Origin: an uncultured Eubacteriales bacterium
Lineage (GTDB): Bacteria > Bacillota > Clostridia > Oscillospirales > QAKW01
DNA: 44,830 bases
Assembly: GCA_902492505.1 (NCBI GenBank)
Contig: CABULU010000009.1
Span: 1 to 44,830, forward strand
Reading direction: 5' to 3'
Shown: positions 1-8,424 of the stretch, piece after piece
How the letters are laid out: every line of letters starts with the position of its first letter
Position numbering within the stretch: the stretch's first letter is position 1
Translations under genes and position numbers: made by a program
Notes under the pieces: model-generated
What the model was told of the DNA's origin: nothing
Seen by the model: only the letters and a program-made list of their open reading frames with translations
The model's database searches: none

Positions 1-185
1 TCCGTTTCCGCGCGCAGCTTGTTGCGCACTGTCGCTGTGTAGAAATTCCCCACAAATACGCAAAGAATTATGCAGGATAAAAGCACCACCGCAAAAACCG
101 GACCGAACACACTGATAAGCCACCGTGTCGCAATTCCCGAAAACAGATTTGTTTTCAAATTATGAAATATATTTTTGATTTTCAC
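1..185 (-). CDS. Sensor histidine kinase, N-terminal fragment (cut by window edge)
   Basis: Only the first 61 or so codons are in the window. Reading the minus strand from a GTG at 185 gives a short basic, amphipathic N-terminus followed by one long hydrophobic segment (roughly residues 17-43). That is the usual start of a two-component sensor kinase, with an extracytoplasmic sensor expected next. The GTG is 11 bases after the response-regulator stop and has a GAGGT ribosome binding site at 189-193, so the two genes are co-transcribed and probably translationally linked. The kinase identity is inferred from position behind an OmpR-type regulator and the membrane segment; no HisKA or ATPase motif is visible because those lie off the edge. 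Confidence 0.65.
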   Translation of the reverse strand, partial: MKIKNIFHNLKTNLFSGIATRWLISVFGPVFAVVLLSCIILCVFVGNFYTATVRNKLRAET

Positions 186-196
186 TTTGACCTCGT

Positions 197-904
197 TTAT
201 TCGTTGCCCCAGCGGTAGCCAAATCCCCATACGGTCTGAATATATTCCGGCATCGAGGCGTCATCCTCTATTTTCAGACGCAGTCTGCGCACGTTTACAT
301 CCACAATTTTATGCTTGTCACCCGAAAAGCTGTCGCCCCATACATTTTTGAAAATTTCCTCGCGCGAGAATGCCGAACCGGTATGCTCCATAAACAGCTT
401 TATAAGCTGATACTCTACCTGAGTAAGCTCTACCTTTTTGCCGTTTTTGGTAAGCCTGCGGCTTTTGGTGTTGAGCAGAAACGGACCGTATTCAAGCTCG
501 TCTGACATTTTCGGTATGTCCTTGTCTCCCTTCATCATCTGCACTCGGCGGTACAGACTGTCAACGCGCACAATAAGCTCCAGCGGTGAAAACGGCTTTG
601 CAACGTAGTCGTCCGCGCCGTTCATAAGCCCTGTTACCTTGTCCGTTTCCTGTATCTTTGCCGTCAGCATGATTATGCCGACTTTCTGGTTCGAGGCGCG
701 TATACTTTTGCATACCTCAAATCCGTCTATTCCCGGCAGCATAACGTCCAGTACCGCGATGTCTATGTCAGGCGTTGCGTCAAAAAGCTCCAGCGCCCGC
801 TCTCCCGTGTCCGCCTCTACAATATCGTATCCGGCGCGGCTGAGGTTGAGCACAACAAAGTCGCGGATAGATTTTTCATCTTCCAAAACTAAAACCTTTT
901 TCAT
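197..904 (-). CDS. OmpR/PhoB-family response regulator
   Basis: This 235-residue protein has the full two-domain layout. The receiver domain (about 1-120) has the acidic pair E8-D9, phospho-acceptor D53 in a VLDVMLPG context, T81 and K103 before PF. The C-terminal winged helix (about 135-233) ends in the typical IQTVWGFGYRW strand-turn. It is a cytoplasmic transcription factor switched by phosphorylation from the kinase that begins 11 bases downstream. It is the third gene of a minus-strand operon, 21 bases after a lipoprotein gene and downstream of a PLP enzyme. The sensed signal is unknown. The family assignment is secure; I cannot say which regulator (for example WalR- or VanR-like) it corresponds to. 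Confidence 0.93.
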   Translation of the reverse strand: MKKVLVLEDEKSIRDFVVLNLSRAGYDIVEADTGERALELFDATPDIDIAVLDVMLPGIDGFEVCKSIRASNQKVGIIMLTAKIQETDKVTGLMNGADDYVAKPFSPLELIVRVDSLYRRVQMMKGDKDIPKMSDELEYGPFLLNTKSRRLTKNGKKVELTQVEYQLIKLFMEHTGSAFSREEIFKNVWGDSFSGDKHKIVDVNVRRLRLKIEDDASMPEYIQTVWGFGYRWGNE

Positions 905-925
905 GTTTCACTCCGTAAATATATG

Positions 926-2239
926 TTATGACAGCAGCTTGAAAAGCGCTGAAACTGTATCTTTATCCACGGCAAACTGCGGCGGAAGCTCGCTGTTGTC
1001 CGAACGGAATGTGTAAACATTCTCGCTGGATGTGGAAATTGTCTGCCAGCCAAGACTTTGCACCGTGTCCGAATACTCCTGCTGGGAGAATACCCTGATG
1101 GAAAACATCGGTATCGGAGCCGCATCTACCGTTTGATTATCTTTGCCGATATAGTAAAAATGCACCGCGCGTTCGGTATCGGAATCACGCTGAATTGTTA
1201 TGTTGTCAATCCAGTCTTTTGGCAGTTCAATCATGAACTGTTCGTTTAGGCTTGTGTACGCCGTCTTTAAAAACTCAAGCGAGGTTCCGTCGTAGACGTG
1301 CCATTCCACGTAGGTGAGATTTTCCTGCTGGTTGTTTCGCTCATATACGGGGAAATTCTTTTCAACCGGGATATCCGGCAGCTTGTCATCGTTTATGTCA
1401 AGACATCTGTAAGCGCGGGTTCGCATGGTCTTGGTGCTGATATCGTCCGGCGAGCGGGACAGCTCGCCGGTTTTTTCTATGGTGAGCACTTCTGTTGTGT
1501 ACATGAGGTTTTTTAGCTGTTCGTCGATATATACAATTCTTCTTGAATCCGAAAGCTGACCGCTTTGAACGCTTACAAAGCTGACTATTGAATTGTTGAG
1601 CGCTACGGTGTTTAAAATAGATACGGTATTTCCGCTTCTGCCTATCAGAGACGCGCTTGCCGTTGTGCCGCTTGTGTTCCTTGAAATTACAACAACCGAG
1701 TCGTTAAAAGCAATAAAGTTGTTATACATGCCGGTATAAAGGCTTTTGAGCGCGGTATCGGTGCCAAAGCCAAAAATTTCAATGGCTTTTTCTTCTCCCG
1801 ATTGAAACTGCCATCCAATGACAATTTCCTTTATTCCGTCGCCGTTCAGGTCACAGAAGTTCACTCTGTCAACTGCGTTGGCACGGCTGTCGCTTTTTCC
1901 TTTTACCGTCCAGCTTTCGTCAATGCTTTCTAAAACGATGACGCTTACCGTTTTGTTGTTTCCGTCGAGATAAAAGCAAATGGCCTCGTTCTTATCGTCG
2001 CCTGTCAAATCCACCGATGTGACCGCGGTCTGGTAGCTCCCCGATTTGGGATAAATCAGCTTGTATGAACTGCTCACACTGTCGATAGCACTGAGAATTT
2101 CACGGTCCGCCGCGTTCATTTGAGGCGGAGTAAGCAGTCTGTCGCTGTCGAGCCCTACCGTTTTGCAGGAACTGAGCAAAAGTGTGAGTGATAGCAGCGC
2201 CGCCAAAACTATTTTTTTTCTAAATATATGTTTTTTCAT
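926..2239 (-). CDS. Lipoprotein of unknown function in the two-component operon
   Basis: The 437-residue product has a basic start, a hydrophobic stretch (about 9-24) and a lipobox ending LLSSC, so Cys25 should be lipidated and the protein held on the outer face of the membrane. The middle contains repeated short segments such as DLTGDDKNEA, DLNGDGIKE and DINDDKLPD. These resemble the Asp-rich loops of FG-GAP/VCBS beta-propeller repeats and could bind calcium. I recognise no enzyme. The ATG overlaps the stop of the upstream PLP enzyme by four bases (ATGA), so the two are translationally coupled, and the response regulator follows after 21 bases. A role as an accessory sensor for the two-component system is inference from this order. 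Confidence 0.8.
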   Translation of the reverse strand: MKKHIFRKKIVLAALLSLTLLLSSCKTVGLDSDRLLTPPQMNAADREILSAIDSVSSSYKLIYPKSGSYQTAVTSVDLTGDDKNEAICFYLDGNNKTVSVIVLESIDESWTVKGKSDSRANAVDRVNFCDLNGDGIKEIVIGWQFQSGEEKAIEIFGFGTDTALKSLYTGMYNNFIAFNDSVVVISRNTSGTTASASLIGRSGNTVSILNTVALNNSIVSFVSVQSGQLSDSRRIVYIDEQLKNLMYTTEVLTIEKTGELSRSPDDISTKTMRTRAYRCLDINDDKLPDIPVEKNFPVYERNNQQENLTYVEWHVYDGTSLEFLKTAYTSLNEQFMIELPKDWIDNITIQRDSDTERAVHFYYIGKDNQTVDAAPIPMFSIRVFSQQEYSDTVQSLGWQTISTSSENVYTFRSDNSELPPQFAVDKDTVSALFKLLS

Positions 2240-3480
2240 TCTTTATTATCCGCTTCAAGAATATATTTGAGCGCTCTCATAACGCCCAGCCGTCCGCTTT
2301 CAAAGGTCAGCGCGCCCTGCATAAACACTGTGTAGGGCGGACGCAGCGGTCCGTCGGCGGACAGCTCTATCGATGCGCCCTGCACAAAAGCTCCTGCCGC
2401 CATTATTACTTTATCGGCGTATCCTGCCATGTCGCCGGGCTCCGGCAGAGCAAAGCTGTCAATCGGGGCGCCCGCCTGTATGCCTTTGCAGAATGCAATG
2501 AGTTTTTGAGGATTACCCAGCGCTATCGTTTGAATGATGTCGTATCTTTCATCAGCAGGACGCGGATTTACATTATAGCCGAGGCTTTCAAAAACGCCGG
2601 CACAGTATACCGCGGTTTTGAGCGCCTGCGCCGCAGTGTGCGGCGCCATAAAAAAGCCCTGAAAAAAATCCGCAAGATATCCGCCCGTTGCTGCGCTTTC
2701 TCTGCCGATTCCGGGGCAGGTTAAGCGGTATGAGCAGCGCTCCACGCACTCCCGAGTTCCCGCAAGGTATCCGCCGGTTTTGGCAAGCCCGCCGCCCGCA
2801 TTTTTGATGAGTGAGCCTACCATCAGGTCAACTCCGTAATATACCGGCTCGTGTTTTTCGCAGAATTCTCCGTAACAGTTGTCCGCCATGACGTACACGT
2901 CGGGGCGCAGCGCCTTAATAAATTCGGTAATGTCGCCTATCTGCCTGCTTGACAGCGTTTTTCTGTCAAGGTAGCCCTTTGATTTCTGTATGAAAATCAG
3001 CTTGATGCTTTTGTTCTCAAGCTCTGCTTTTATGCGTTCCCTGTCAAAATCACCGTTTAAAAACGGAATTTCGCGGTAGCCTATACCATACTCGCGCAGA
3101 CTGCCCACACCGTCGTTTATGCCTACAACGTCGTACAGCGTGTCGTATGGACTGCCGGTGATTGAAAGCATGCAATCGCCTGTGCGCAGCATTCCGAACA
3201 GCGCCACTGTCAGCGCGTGTGTGCCTGAAATTATCTGCGGGCGAACCAGCGCGTCCTCGCATTCAAAGGCGCGTGCATATACTCTGTCCAGCGCGTCGCG
3301 CCCAATGTCGGTGTAGCCGTAGCCGGTCGAGCCGTGCAGGTGTGCCTCGCTGATACGTTCATCTGAAAACGCATTCAGCACCTTTTCGGTGCAGTATTGT
3401 GATATTTCGTCTATCCTTTTAAAGCTGTCGCCGCACGCCGATATTACGTGTGCGTCAATCTCTTTTATTCTGTCCGTCAT
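2236..3480 (-). CDS. PLP-dependent methionine gamma-lyase-like protein (aluminum-resistance protein family, YnbB-like)
   Basis: This 414-residue protein matches the fold-type I PLP family often labelled methionine gamma-lyase or aluminum-resistance protein (YnbB of Bacillus). The N-terminal HLHGSTGYGYTDIGRD motif (about 47-62), RPQIISGTHA near 80-89, the VMADNCYGEF aspartate region (about 197-206) and the Schiff-base lysine K226 in SLIKNAGGG are all visible. The expected chemistry is C-S bond elimination on a sulfur amino acid or a related substrate, but the true substrate of this family is poorly known. It is the first gene of a minus-strand operon with its own TTGACT-17-TATACT promoter and is coupled by a four-base overlap to the lipoprotein. 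Length is normal for the family. Confidence 0.88.
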   Translation of the reverse strand: MTDRIKEIDAHVISACGDSFKRIDEISQYCTEKVLNAFSDERISEAHLHGSTGYGYTDIGRDALDRVYARAFECEDALVRPQIISGTHALTVALFGMLRTGDCMLSITGSPYDTLYDVVGINDGVGSLREYGIGYREIPFLNGDFDRERIKAELENKSIKLIFIQKSKGYLDRKTLSSRQIGDITEFIKALRPDVYVMADNCYGEFCEKHEPVYYGVDLMVGSLIKNAGGGLAKTGGYLAGTRECVERCSYRLTCPGIGRESAATGGYLADFFQGFFMAPHTAAQALKTAVYCAGVFESLGYNVNPRPADERYDIIQTIALGNPQKLIAFCKGIQAGAPIDSFALPEPGDMAGYADKVIMAAGAFVQGASIELSADGPLRPPYTVFMQGALTFESGRLGVMRALKYILEADNKE

Positions 3481-3514
3481 TTTGTCCGCCTTTATTTACC
3501 ACTTTATAATAATA

Positions 3515-3543
3515 AGTATACTATCATATATATTCAAAGTCAA
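3515..3543 (-). promoter_or_regulatory. Promoter of the PLP enzyme/two-component operon
   Basis: On the minus strand, TTGACT (3543-3538), a 17-base spacer and TATACT (3520-3515) make a near-consensus vegetative promoter. It would start RNA about 28 bases upstream of the ATG at 3480. Confidence 0.75.
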
Positions 3544-3565
3544 TTACAAAAACTTGAGAAAAATG

Positions 3566-3594
3566 TTTACAAACCGCCCAAAGTCCGCTATAAT
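3566..3594 (+). promoter_or_regulatory. Promoter of the rhamnulokinase gene
   Basis: TTTACA (3566-3571), a 17-base spacer and TATAAT (3589-3594) fit the vegetative consensus closely. The -35 sits inside a 15-base word that recurs upstream of the carbohydrate importer at 40133-40147. Confidence 0.75.
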
Positions 3595-3626
3595 AGGTTC
3601 AATTTGAAAATTTTGAGGTGACGCTT

Positions 3627-5105
3627 ATGAAGCATAATGTTTTGGCATATGATTTCGGCGCTTCGTCCGGACGCGCCATGCTCGGCACGCTTGAGGACGG
3701 CATGATTACCATAAAGGAAATACACCGCTTTTCCAACGACCCCGTGACGGTCGGAGGCGAGTATTACTGGGATGTGCTGAGACTTTGGCATGAAATAAAG
3801 AGCGGACTTGTAAAGGCAAAGGAGTATGAGGATTACGAGAGTATCGGCATAGATACGTGGGGCGTCAGCTTCGGCGTTGTCGATAAGGACGGAAGCCTTA
3901 TTGCAAACCCGCTGCACTACCGAGATACGGCCTTTGAAAAAGCAAAGGCGGAGTTTTTGGAAAAATTTCCGTTTGACAGGCTGTATTCGCTCACCGGCAT
4001 ACAGGAAATAGCGTTTAATACCGTTTTTCAGCTTTATAACATGAAACAAAGCAAGGGATATATACTTGATAACGCGGGAAAAATCCTGCTTATTTCCGAT
4101 ATTTTCAATTACTTTTTGTCGGGCGTTCAGTCTGCCGATTTTTCTATGGCGTCTACGACGGCGCTGATGAATGTTCATACACGGAAGTGGGACAAAGAGG
4201 TGTTTGACGCGCTGGGCATTGACCGCTCGCTAATGTGCGACATAAAAATGCCCGGCACCGTTATCGGAAATATTTCCGACAGCGTGTGTGAAGAGCTTAT
4301 GATAAAGCCTGTAAAGGTCGTGTCCGTTGCGGCGCACGACACGGCAAGCGCCGTTGTCGCCGTACCCTCCAATAAGAAAAACATTGCTTATATAAGTTGC
4401 GGCACATGGAGTCTTTTGGGCACCGAGCTTGACGCACCCAATACCTCCGCGGCGGCGAAAAACGCCAACTTTACCAATGAGGGTGGCTATAACGGTTCTG
4501 TCCGCTTTCTCAAAAATATTATGGGCCTGTGGCTTATTCAGGAGTCACGCCGCCACTGGAAACGCGCCGGCAGGGAATACAGCTTTGCCGAGCTTGAAAA
4601 GCTTGCGTGCGAATGCCGCCCGTTTGAAAGTATTATCGACGTGGACGATATCCGTTTTTCGCCTCCGGGTGATATTCCCGGCAGGGTTCAGCAGTTTTGC
4701 CGAGAGTCGGGGCAGAAGGTGCCCGAAACGGTCGGAGAGATTATGCAGTGCATTTACTGCTCGCTTGCGCTTAAATACCGTGATTCGTTTAAGAATATGG
4801 AAGACATCTGCGGCGTGAAATTTGAGACCGTTCACATGGTCGGCGGCGGTATCAAGGATACGCTGCTCTGCCGCCTGACTGCGGGCGCGTGCGGCGTGCC
4901 CGTCACTGCGGGACCGGTTGAGGCTACCGTAATCGGCAATATCGCAACGCAGCTTATGGCTCTCGGCCATATAAAATCAATAGAGCAGGCTCGCGATATA
5001 ATTGCAGCGTCTTTTCCGATTGAACAATACGCGCCGGAAAATGAGAGTGAGTTTGCCGCGGCGTTTGAAAAATACAAAGCTATTTGTACAAAGACAAATA
5101 ATTAA
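3627..5105 (+). CDS. rhaB: Rhamnulokinase (FGGY family)
   Basis: The 492-residue product is an FGGY-family sugar kinase of the length expected for rhamnulokinase. It should phosphorylate L-rhamnulose with ATP in the cytoplasm. The first ATP-loop signature is near the N-terminus (AYDFGASSGRAMLG), followed by an IGIDTWGVSFG segment. The second ATPase half is marked by AHDTASAV, YISCGTWSLLG and VHMVGGGIKDTLLC, and GPVEATVIGN is typical of RhaB. I chose ATG 3627 because GAGGTG at 3615-3620 is correctly spaced for it; the in-frame GTG at 3618 lies inside that site. It is followed by a TIM-barrel isomerase with no clear terminator between. No rhamnose isomerase or aldolase gene is in the window. 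Confidence 0.9.
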   Translation: MKHNVLAYDFGASSGRAMLGTLEDGMITIKEIHRFSNDPVTVGGEYYWDVLRLWHEIKSGLVKAKEYEDYESIGIDTWGVSFGVVDKDGSLIANPLHYRDTAFEKAKAEFLEKFPFDRLYSLTGIQEIAFNTVFQLYNMKQSKGYILDNAGKILLISDIFNYFLSGVQSADFSMASTTALMNVHTRKWDKEVFDALGIDRSLMCDIKMPGTVIGNISDSVCEELMIKPVKVVSVAAHDTASAVVAVPSNKKNIAYISCGTWSLLGTELDAPNTSAAAKNANFTNEGGYNGSVRFLKNIMGLWLIQESRRHWKRAGREYSFAELEKLACECRPFESIIDVDDIRFSPPGDIPGRVQQFCRESGQKVPETVGEIMQCIYCSLALKYRDSFKNMEDICGVKFETVHMVGGGIKDTLLCRLTAGACGVPVTAGPVEATVIGNIATQLMALGHIKSIEQARDIIAASFPIEQYAPENESEFAAAFEKYKAICTKTNN

Positions 5106-5182
5106 TGATTGAAGATGAATTTTTAATACTGGTTTTTCCTTTTTGAGTATATAATTAAATTAATTTTCAGGAGGTGTATGTT

Positions 5183-6055
5183 ATGGAACAGATAAAGATT
5201 GGAACTATAGCGCAGGGCTCAAAGTATAAGCAGCAGCTTTCAGAGTATGTTAAGTACGGTTTTGAAACCTTTCAGCTGAACTGGCATATGGAGCTGGGTG
5301 ATGCAAACCTTGAAAAAATGGCAAATGACTGCAAGGAAATTTTGGGTGACAGCGGCAAGACAATTACAACGCTTGGGCTGTACTGCAATCCGCTTCAGAA
5401 TGAAAGTCATTTTGAAAATCTCAAATATGTTATAGACAGTGCTCATCTTTTCGGAGCGACTACCGTCGGTACTTTTGCGGGGGCATTGGAGGGCGAGCCT
5501 GTCGAGGCGGCTATTCCGCGCTTTAAGGAGGTCTTTTCCGAGCTTGCAAAGCGTGCTGCGGACAAGGGACTCAAGCTTGTTATCGAGAACTGTCCTATGC
5601 ATGGGACTTGGAAAAAAGCAACCTGCAATATAGGATTCTGCCCGTCTGCATGGGATTTGATGTTTGACGCGGTGCCCGACAAGAATTTCGGTCTTGAGTG
5701 GGAGCCGACTCATCAGATGGTTCAGCTTATCGACCCCATGCCTCAGCTTAAAAAGTATAAGGACAAAATTTTACATATTCACGGCAAGGACGCAACCGTT
5801 GACCGCGACGCGATTTCGCGAAACGGTATTTTAGGCGCCGAGGAGTTTGTATATCACCGTATGCCGGGGTTTGGCGATAACAACTGGCGCGATATTTTCT
5901 TCTGGCTGTATAAAAACGGCTATGAGGGCGATATATGCATAGAGGGCTTCCATGACCCCGTTTATAGAAAAGAGTGGGAGATGACAGGTCAGCTTCATGC
6001 GCTGAACTACCTCAAGTTCTGCCGCGGCGGCGACTTTGTACCCGCGAATCTGTAA
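5183..6055 (+). CDS. Sugar phosphate isomerase/epimerase (xylose isomerase-like TIM barrel)
   Basis: The 290-residue protein belongs to the AP-endonuclease-2/xylose isomerase-like TIM-barrel superfamily. Expected metal-ligand motifs are present in order: LVIENC (glutamate), FGLEWEPTHQM (Glu and His), ILHIHGKD (His) and DICIEGFHD (Glu, His, Asp). Such enzymes isomerise or epimerise sugars using a divalent metal; the substrate cannot be told from sequence. I chose ATG 5183, seven bases behind a CAGGAGGTG site, over the upstream GTG at 5174 that overlaps it. It follows rhaB by 77 bases, so a role beside rhamnose or a related deoxysugar is plausible but unproven. A TATAAT at 5150-5155 could give it a weak promoter of its own. 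Confidence 0.82.
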   Translation: MEQIKIGTIAQGSKYKQQLSEYVKYGFETFQLNWHMELGDANLEKMANDCKEILGDSGKTITTLGLYCNPLQNESHFENLKYVIDSAHLFGATTVGTFAGALEGEPVEAAIPRFKEVFSELAKRAADKGLKLVIENCPMHGTWKKATCNIGFCPSAWDLMFDAVPDKNFGLEWEPTHQMVQLIDPMPQLKKYKDKILHIHGKDATVDRDAISRNGILGAEEFVYHRMPGFGDNNWRDIFFWLYKNGYEGDICIEGFHDPVYRKEWEMTGQLHALNYLKFCRGGDFVPANL

Positions 6056-6064
6056 TATAAAAAC

Positions 6065-6096
6065 AAAAAGCGGGCAGCTTAACCTGTCCGCTTTTT
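6065..6096 (+). terminator. Intrinsic terminator after the rhaB/isomerase pair
   Basis: Arms AGCGGGCAG and CTGTCCGCT pair with one G-U wobble around a six-base loop and are followed by five T's. The next gene starts only 16 bases later. Confidence 0.75.
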
Positions 6097-6111
6097 AAAA
6101 CTAATGCTGAT

Positions 6112-7245
6112 ATGAAATTTAATCTTAATAACAATTTAAAAAATATACCCGTGTCCGGAATACGCCGTTTCGGTGCGCTTGCCGCCAAAAAGGAGGACTG
6201 CGTCTTTCTGTCGATTGGCGAGCCGGATTTTGATACGCCGCAGAGCATAAAGGACGCAGCGTGCAGTGCGCTTGAGCGCGGGATTACGCACTATCCTCCA
6301 AATGTCGGAACTGCGGCGCTGCTTAATGAGATTGCGGCTTTTGAAAGAAAAAACGGCAGAAATTATAAAAGCGACGGTATTATTTTCACCGTGGGCGCCA
6401 CACAGGCACTGTTTACGGCTCTTTGCGGTATTCTCAACCCGAAAGACGAGGTCATAATTCCCGTTCCGGCTTTCGGTCTTTACGAGCAGATAGTTAATTT
6501 CTGCGGTGCAAAGTGCGTGTTTTACGATACAGCGCAGGACGGCTTTCAGATAAATTTTGAAACGCTGAATTCTCTTATAACTGACAGGACAAAGGCGATT
6601 ATTCTGAATTCGCCCAATAATCCCACCGGTATCGTTTACAGCCGTGCGTCTCTTGACGCCGTTTGCAGAGCCGTTGCGGGAAAACCTGTATTTGTAATAA
6701 GCGACGAGGTATACCGCGATCTTACTTATACGGAAAATGTACCGTCCGTTTCCGATTATCCCGAACTTTTCAGTCAGTCGTTTATTGTGCAGAGCTTTTC
6801 AAAGCCATACGCCATGACCGGCTGGCGGGCGGGCTATCTGATGGGTGACCCGTCCGTTATAAATGAGATAAAAAAGATACATCAGCTTGCGGTTGTGTCA
6901 GGCGTGTCGTTTGTAATGGAGGCGTGTATCACGGCGCTTCGCGAGGATACCGGCGCCATGCGTGAGGAGTACCGAGCGCGGCGCGATTATGTATGCTCCC
7001 GCCTTGATGAAATAGGTTTGCCGTATGAAAGACCGCAGGGGGCGTTTTACATATTTCCGTCAATTAAGCGCTTTAACATTCCGTCGGAGGAATTCTGCAC
7101 ACGTCTTATAGACGAGGCGGGACTGTGTCTTGTTCCGGGAAGCTGCTTTGGCAGAGATGGATATGTACGTATTTCCTACTGTTATTCAAGACACGACCTT
7201 GAAGCGGGTCTTGACAGACTGGCAAAGTTTATAAGTTCTCTGTAA
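6112..7245 (+). CDS. PLP-dependent aminotransferase class I/II, probable N-acetyl-LL-diaminopimelate aminotransferase
   Basis: The 377-residue enzyme has all class I aminotransferase landmarks: SIGEPDFDTP near 34-43, NSPNNPTG with N170, ISDEVY with D198 and Y201, the Schiff-base lysine K231 in SFSKPYAMTGWRAGY, and a C-terminal arginine in YVRISYC. The family is broad. I favour the N-acetyl-diaminopimelate aminotransferase role (PatA-like) because the other acetylase-branch genes (deacetylase, dapH) and dapA and lysA lie next to it. Its 3' end overlaps the convergent deacetylase by 17 bases. No clear ribosome binding site precedes ATG 6112, and no promoter is visible in the 16 bases after the upstream terminator, so how it is expressed is unclear. 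Confidence 0.8.
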   Translation: MKFNLNNNLKNIPVSGIRRFGALAAKKEDCVFLSIGEPDFDTPQSIKDAACSALERGITHYPPNVGTAALLNEIAAFERKNGRNYKSDGIIFTVGATQALFTALCGILNPKDEVIIPVPAFGLYEQIVNFCGAKCVFYDTAQDGFQINFETLNSLITDRTKAIILNSPNNPTGIVYSRASLDAVCRAVAGKPVFVISDEVYRDLTYTENVPSVSDYPELFSQSFIVQSFSKPYAMTGWRAGYLMGDPSVINEIKKIHQLAVVSGVSFVMEACITALREDTGAMREEYRARRDYVCSRLDEIGLPYERPQGAFYIFPSIKRFNIPSEEFCTRLIDEAGLCLVPGSCFGRDGYVRISYCYSRHDLEAGLDRLAKFISSL

Positions 7246-8317
7246 TTGCTTTGTAGGCATTTTTGCCTATGTCCAATATGCTCTCGTCAAAGTCAAATTC
7301 GGGCGAGTGCAGAGAAATATTTGTTCCGGTGCCGAGGAAGATATAAACTCCCGGCACCTTTTTTTGATACCAGGAAAAATCGTCTGTTATCATGCGCGGT
7401 TCTGTAAGCTCCCGTATCGGAAGAATTTGCTTTAGCTTTTGCACAAGTCCGCTGTCGTTTATCAGCGGCGGATAGCCCTCATTAAGCGTTATGGCAGTCT
7501 TTGTCTTATACAGGCTGTCAATATCGTCAGCGGTGTTTTGGGCAAGCTCTTTCAGCCTGACAAAGTCATTTTCGTCAAAGCAGCGCAGACTTCCCAGCAG
7601 AGTCGAGTGTGAGCTCACTGCATTGCGCACGCTGCCGCTTGTCAGTTTCCCGAAACGCAGCAGCTTGTATTTAATGTCTGACATTGCCTGCAGACCGCCG
7701 TAAACCCGTGTTATAAATTCCGCCGCGGCAAGCAGCGCGTCAGCGCCCTGCTCATACTTTGCAATGTGACTGCTCACGCCCTCGATATCTACTGTTATTT
7801 CGCAGCTTTTTGCCATCATGGCGCCGCTTTTTGTGTAAAGCTGACCTTTTGGCAGGTCCGGAATGAGATGCATTCCGAAAACACGCGTCACGTTGTATTT
7901 TTCAAAAACCTTGCTGTCCAGTATCGGCTTTGCGCCGCCCGTTGTCTCCTCTGCAGGCTGGAATACAAGCAAAATATTGCTTTTGGGTTTAATGACTCCG
8001 TCGTTTAAATCTTTGGCAGTGCCCAGCAGCATTGCCATATGTCCGTCATGTCCGCAGGCGTGCATGACTCCGTTTGTTTTGGAACAAAAGCTAAGACCTG
8101 TTTTTTCATGTACCGGCAGCGCGTCCATGTCGGCGCGCAGCGCTGTTGTGTGTGAAAATCCGAAATCAAAATATGCGCAGACGGCGCTTTCCCAAGGATA
8201 TGTAAGCTCGCAGCCGCAATCTTTGAGCGCGTTAATTATTATATTCTGTGTCAGGGGCAGTTTTTCCCCGGTTTCCGCAGCCGCATGCAGCGCTCTGCGG
8301 TAATCTTTAAGCTCCAT
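7229..8317 (-). CDS. M20D-type amidohydrolase, probable N-acetyldiaminopimelate deacetylase
   Basis: The 362-residue protein is an M20 peptidase-family amidohydrolase. The metal-binding HACGHDGHMAML motif, the acidic FQPAEETTGGAKP motif, a GMHLIPDLPKG segment with a ligand histidine, and a C-terminal SLHSPEFDF histidine are visible. In the acetylase branch of lysine synthesis such an enzyme removes acetate from N-acetyl-LL-diaminopimelate. That role is inferred from lysA, dapA and dapH beginning 374 bases away on the other strand; the alternative is a general N-acyl amino acid hydrolase. I chose ATG 8317 because AAAGGAG lies just upstream and the ATG at 8338 falls inside the promoter's -10 box. 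It is transcribed away from the riboswitch and so escapes it. Confidence 0.82.
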   Translation of the reverse strand: MELKDYRRALHAAAETGEKLPLTQNIIINALKDCGCELTYPWESAVCAYFDFGFSHTTALRADMDALPVHEKTGLSFCSKTNGVMHACGHDGHMAMLLGTAKDLNDGVIKPKSNILLVFQPAEETTGGAKPILDSKVFEKYNVTRVFGMHLIPDLPKGQLYTKSGAMMAKSCEITVDIEGVSSHIAKYEQGADALLAAAEFITRVYGGLQAMSDIKYKLLRFGKLTSGSVRNAVSSHSTLLGSLRCFDENDFVRLKELAQNTADDIDSLYKTKTAITLNEGYPPLINDSGLVQKLKQILPIRELTEPRMITDDFSWYQKKVPGVYIFLGTGTNISLHSPEFDFDESILDIGKNAYKAITENL

Positions 8318-8337
8318 CTTTATCTCCTTTTTATGCA

Positions 8338-8366
8338 ATTATATATCTTTTTTATATAATACGCAA
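8338..8366 (-). promoter_or_regulatory. Promoter of the deacetylase gene
   Basis: On the minus strand, TTGCGT (8366-8361), a 17-base spacer and TATAAT (8343-8338) predict a start near 8331, leaving a short leader before ATG 8317. It fixes the start codon and shows the gene is not under the riboswitch. Confidence 0.65.
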
Positions 8367-8424
8367 GTTAAATTCTTAATTAGGGCATATCTATTTGTCT
8401 AAAATGTTCTTTTTTTGAAATTGC

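Noticed and set aside
4545..4970. Minus-strand frame of 141 codons inside rhaB.
   Set aside because: It lies wholly in the complement of a strongly supported kinase gene and has no ribosome binding site or recognisable domain.
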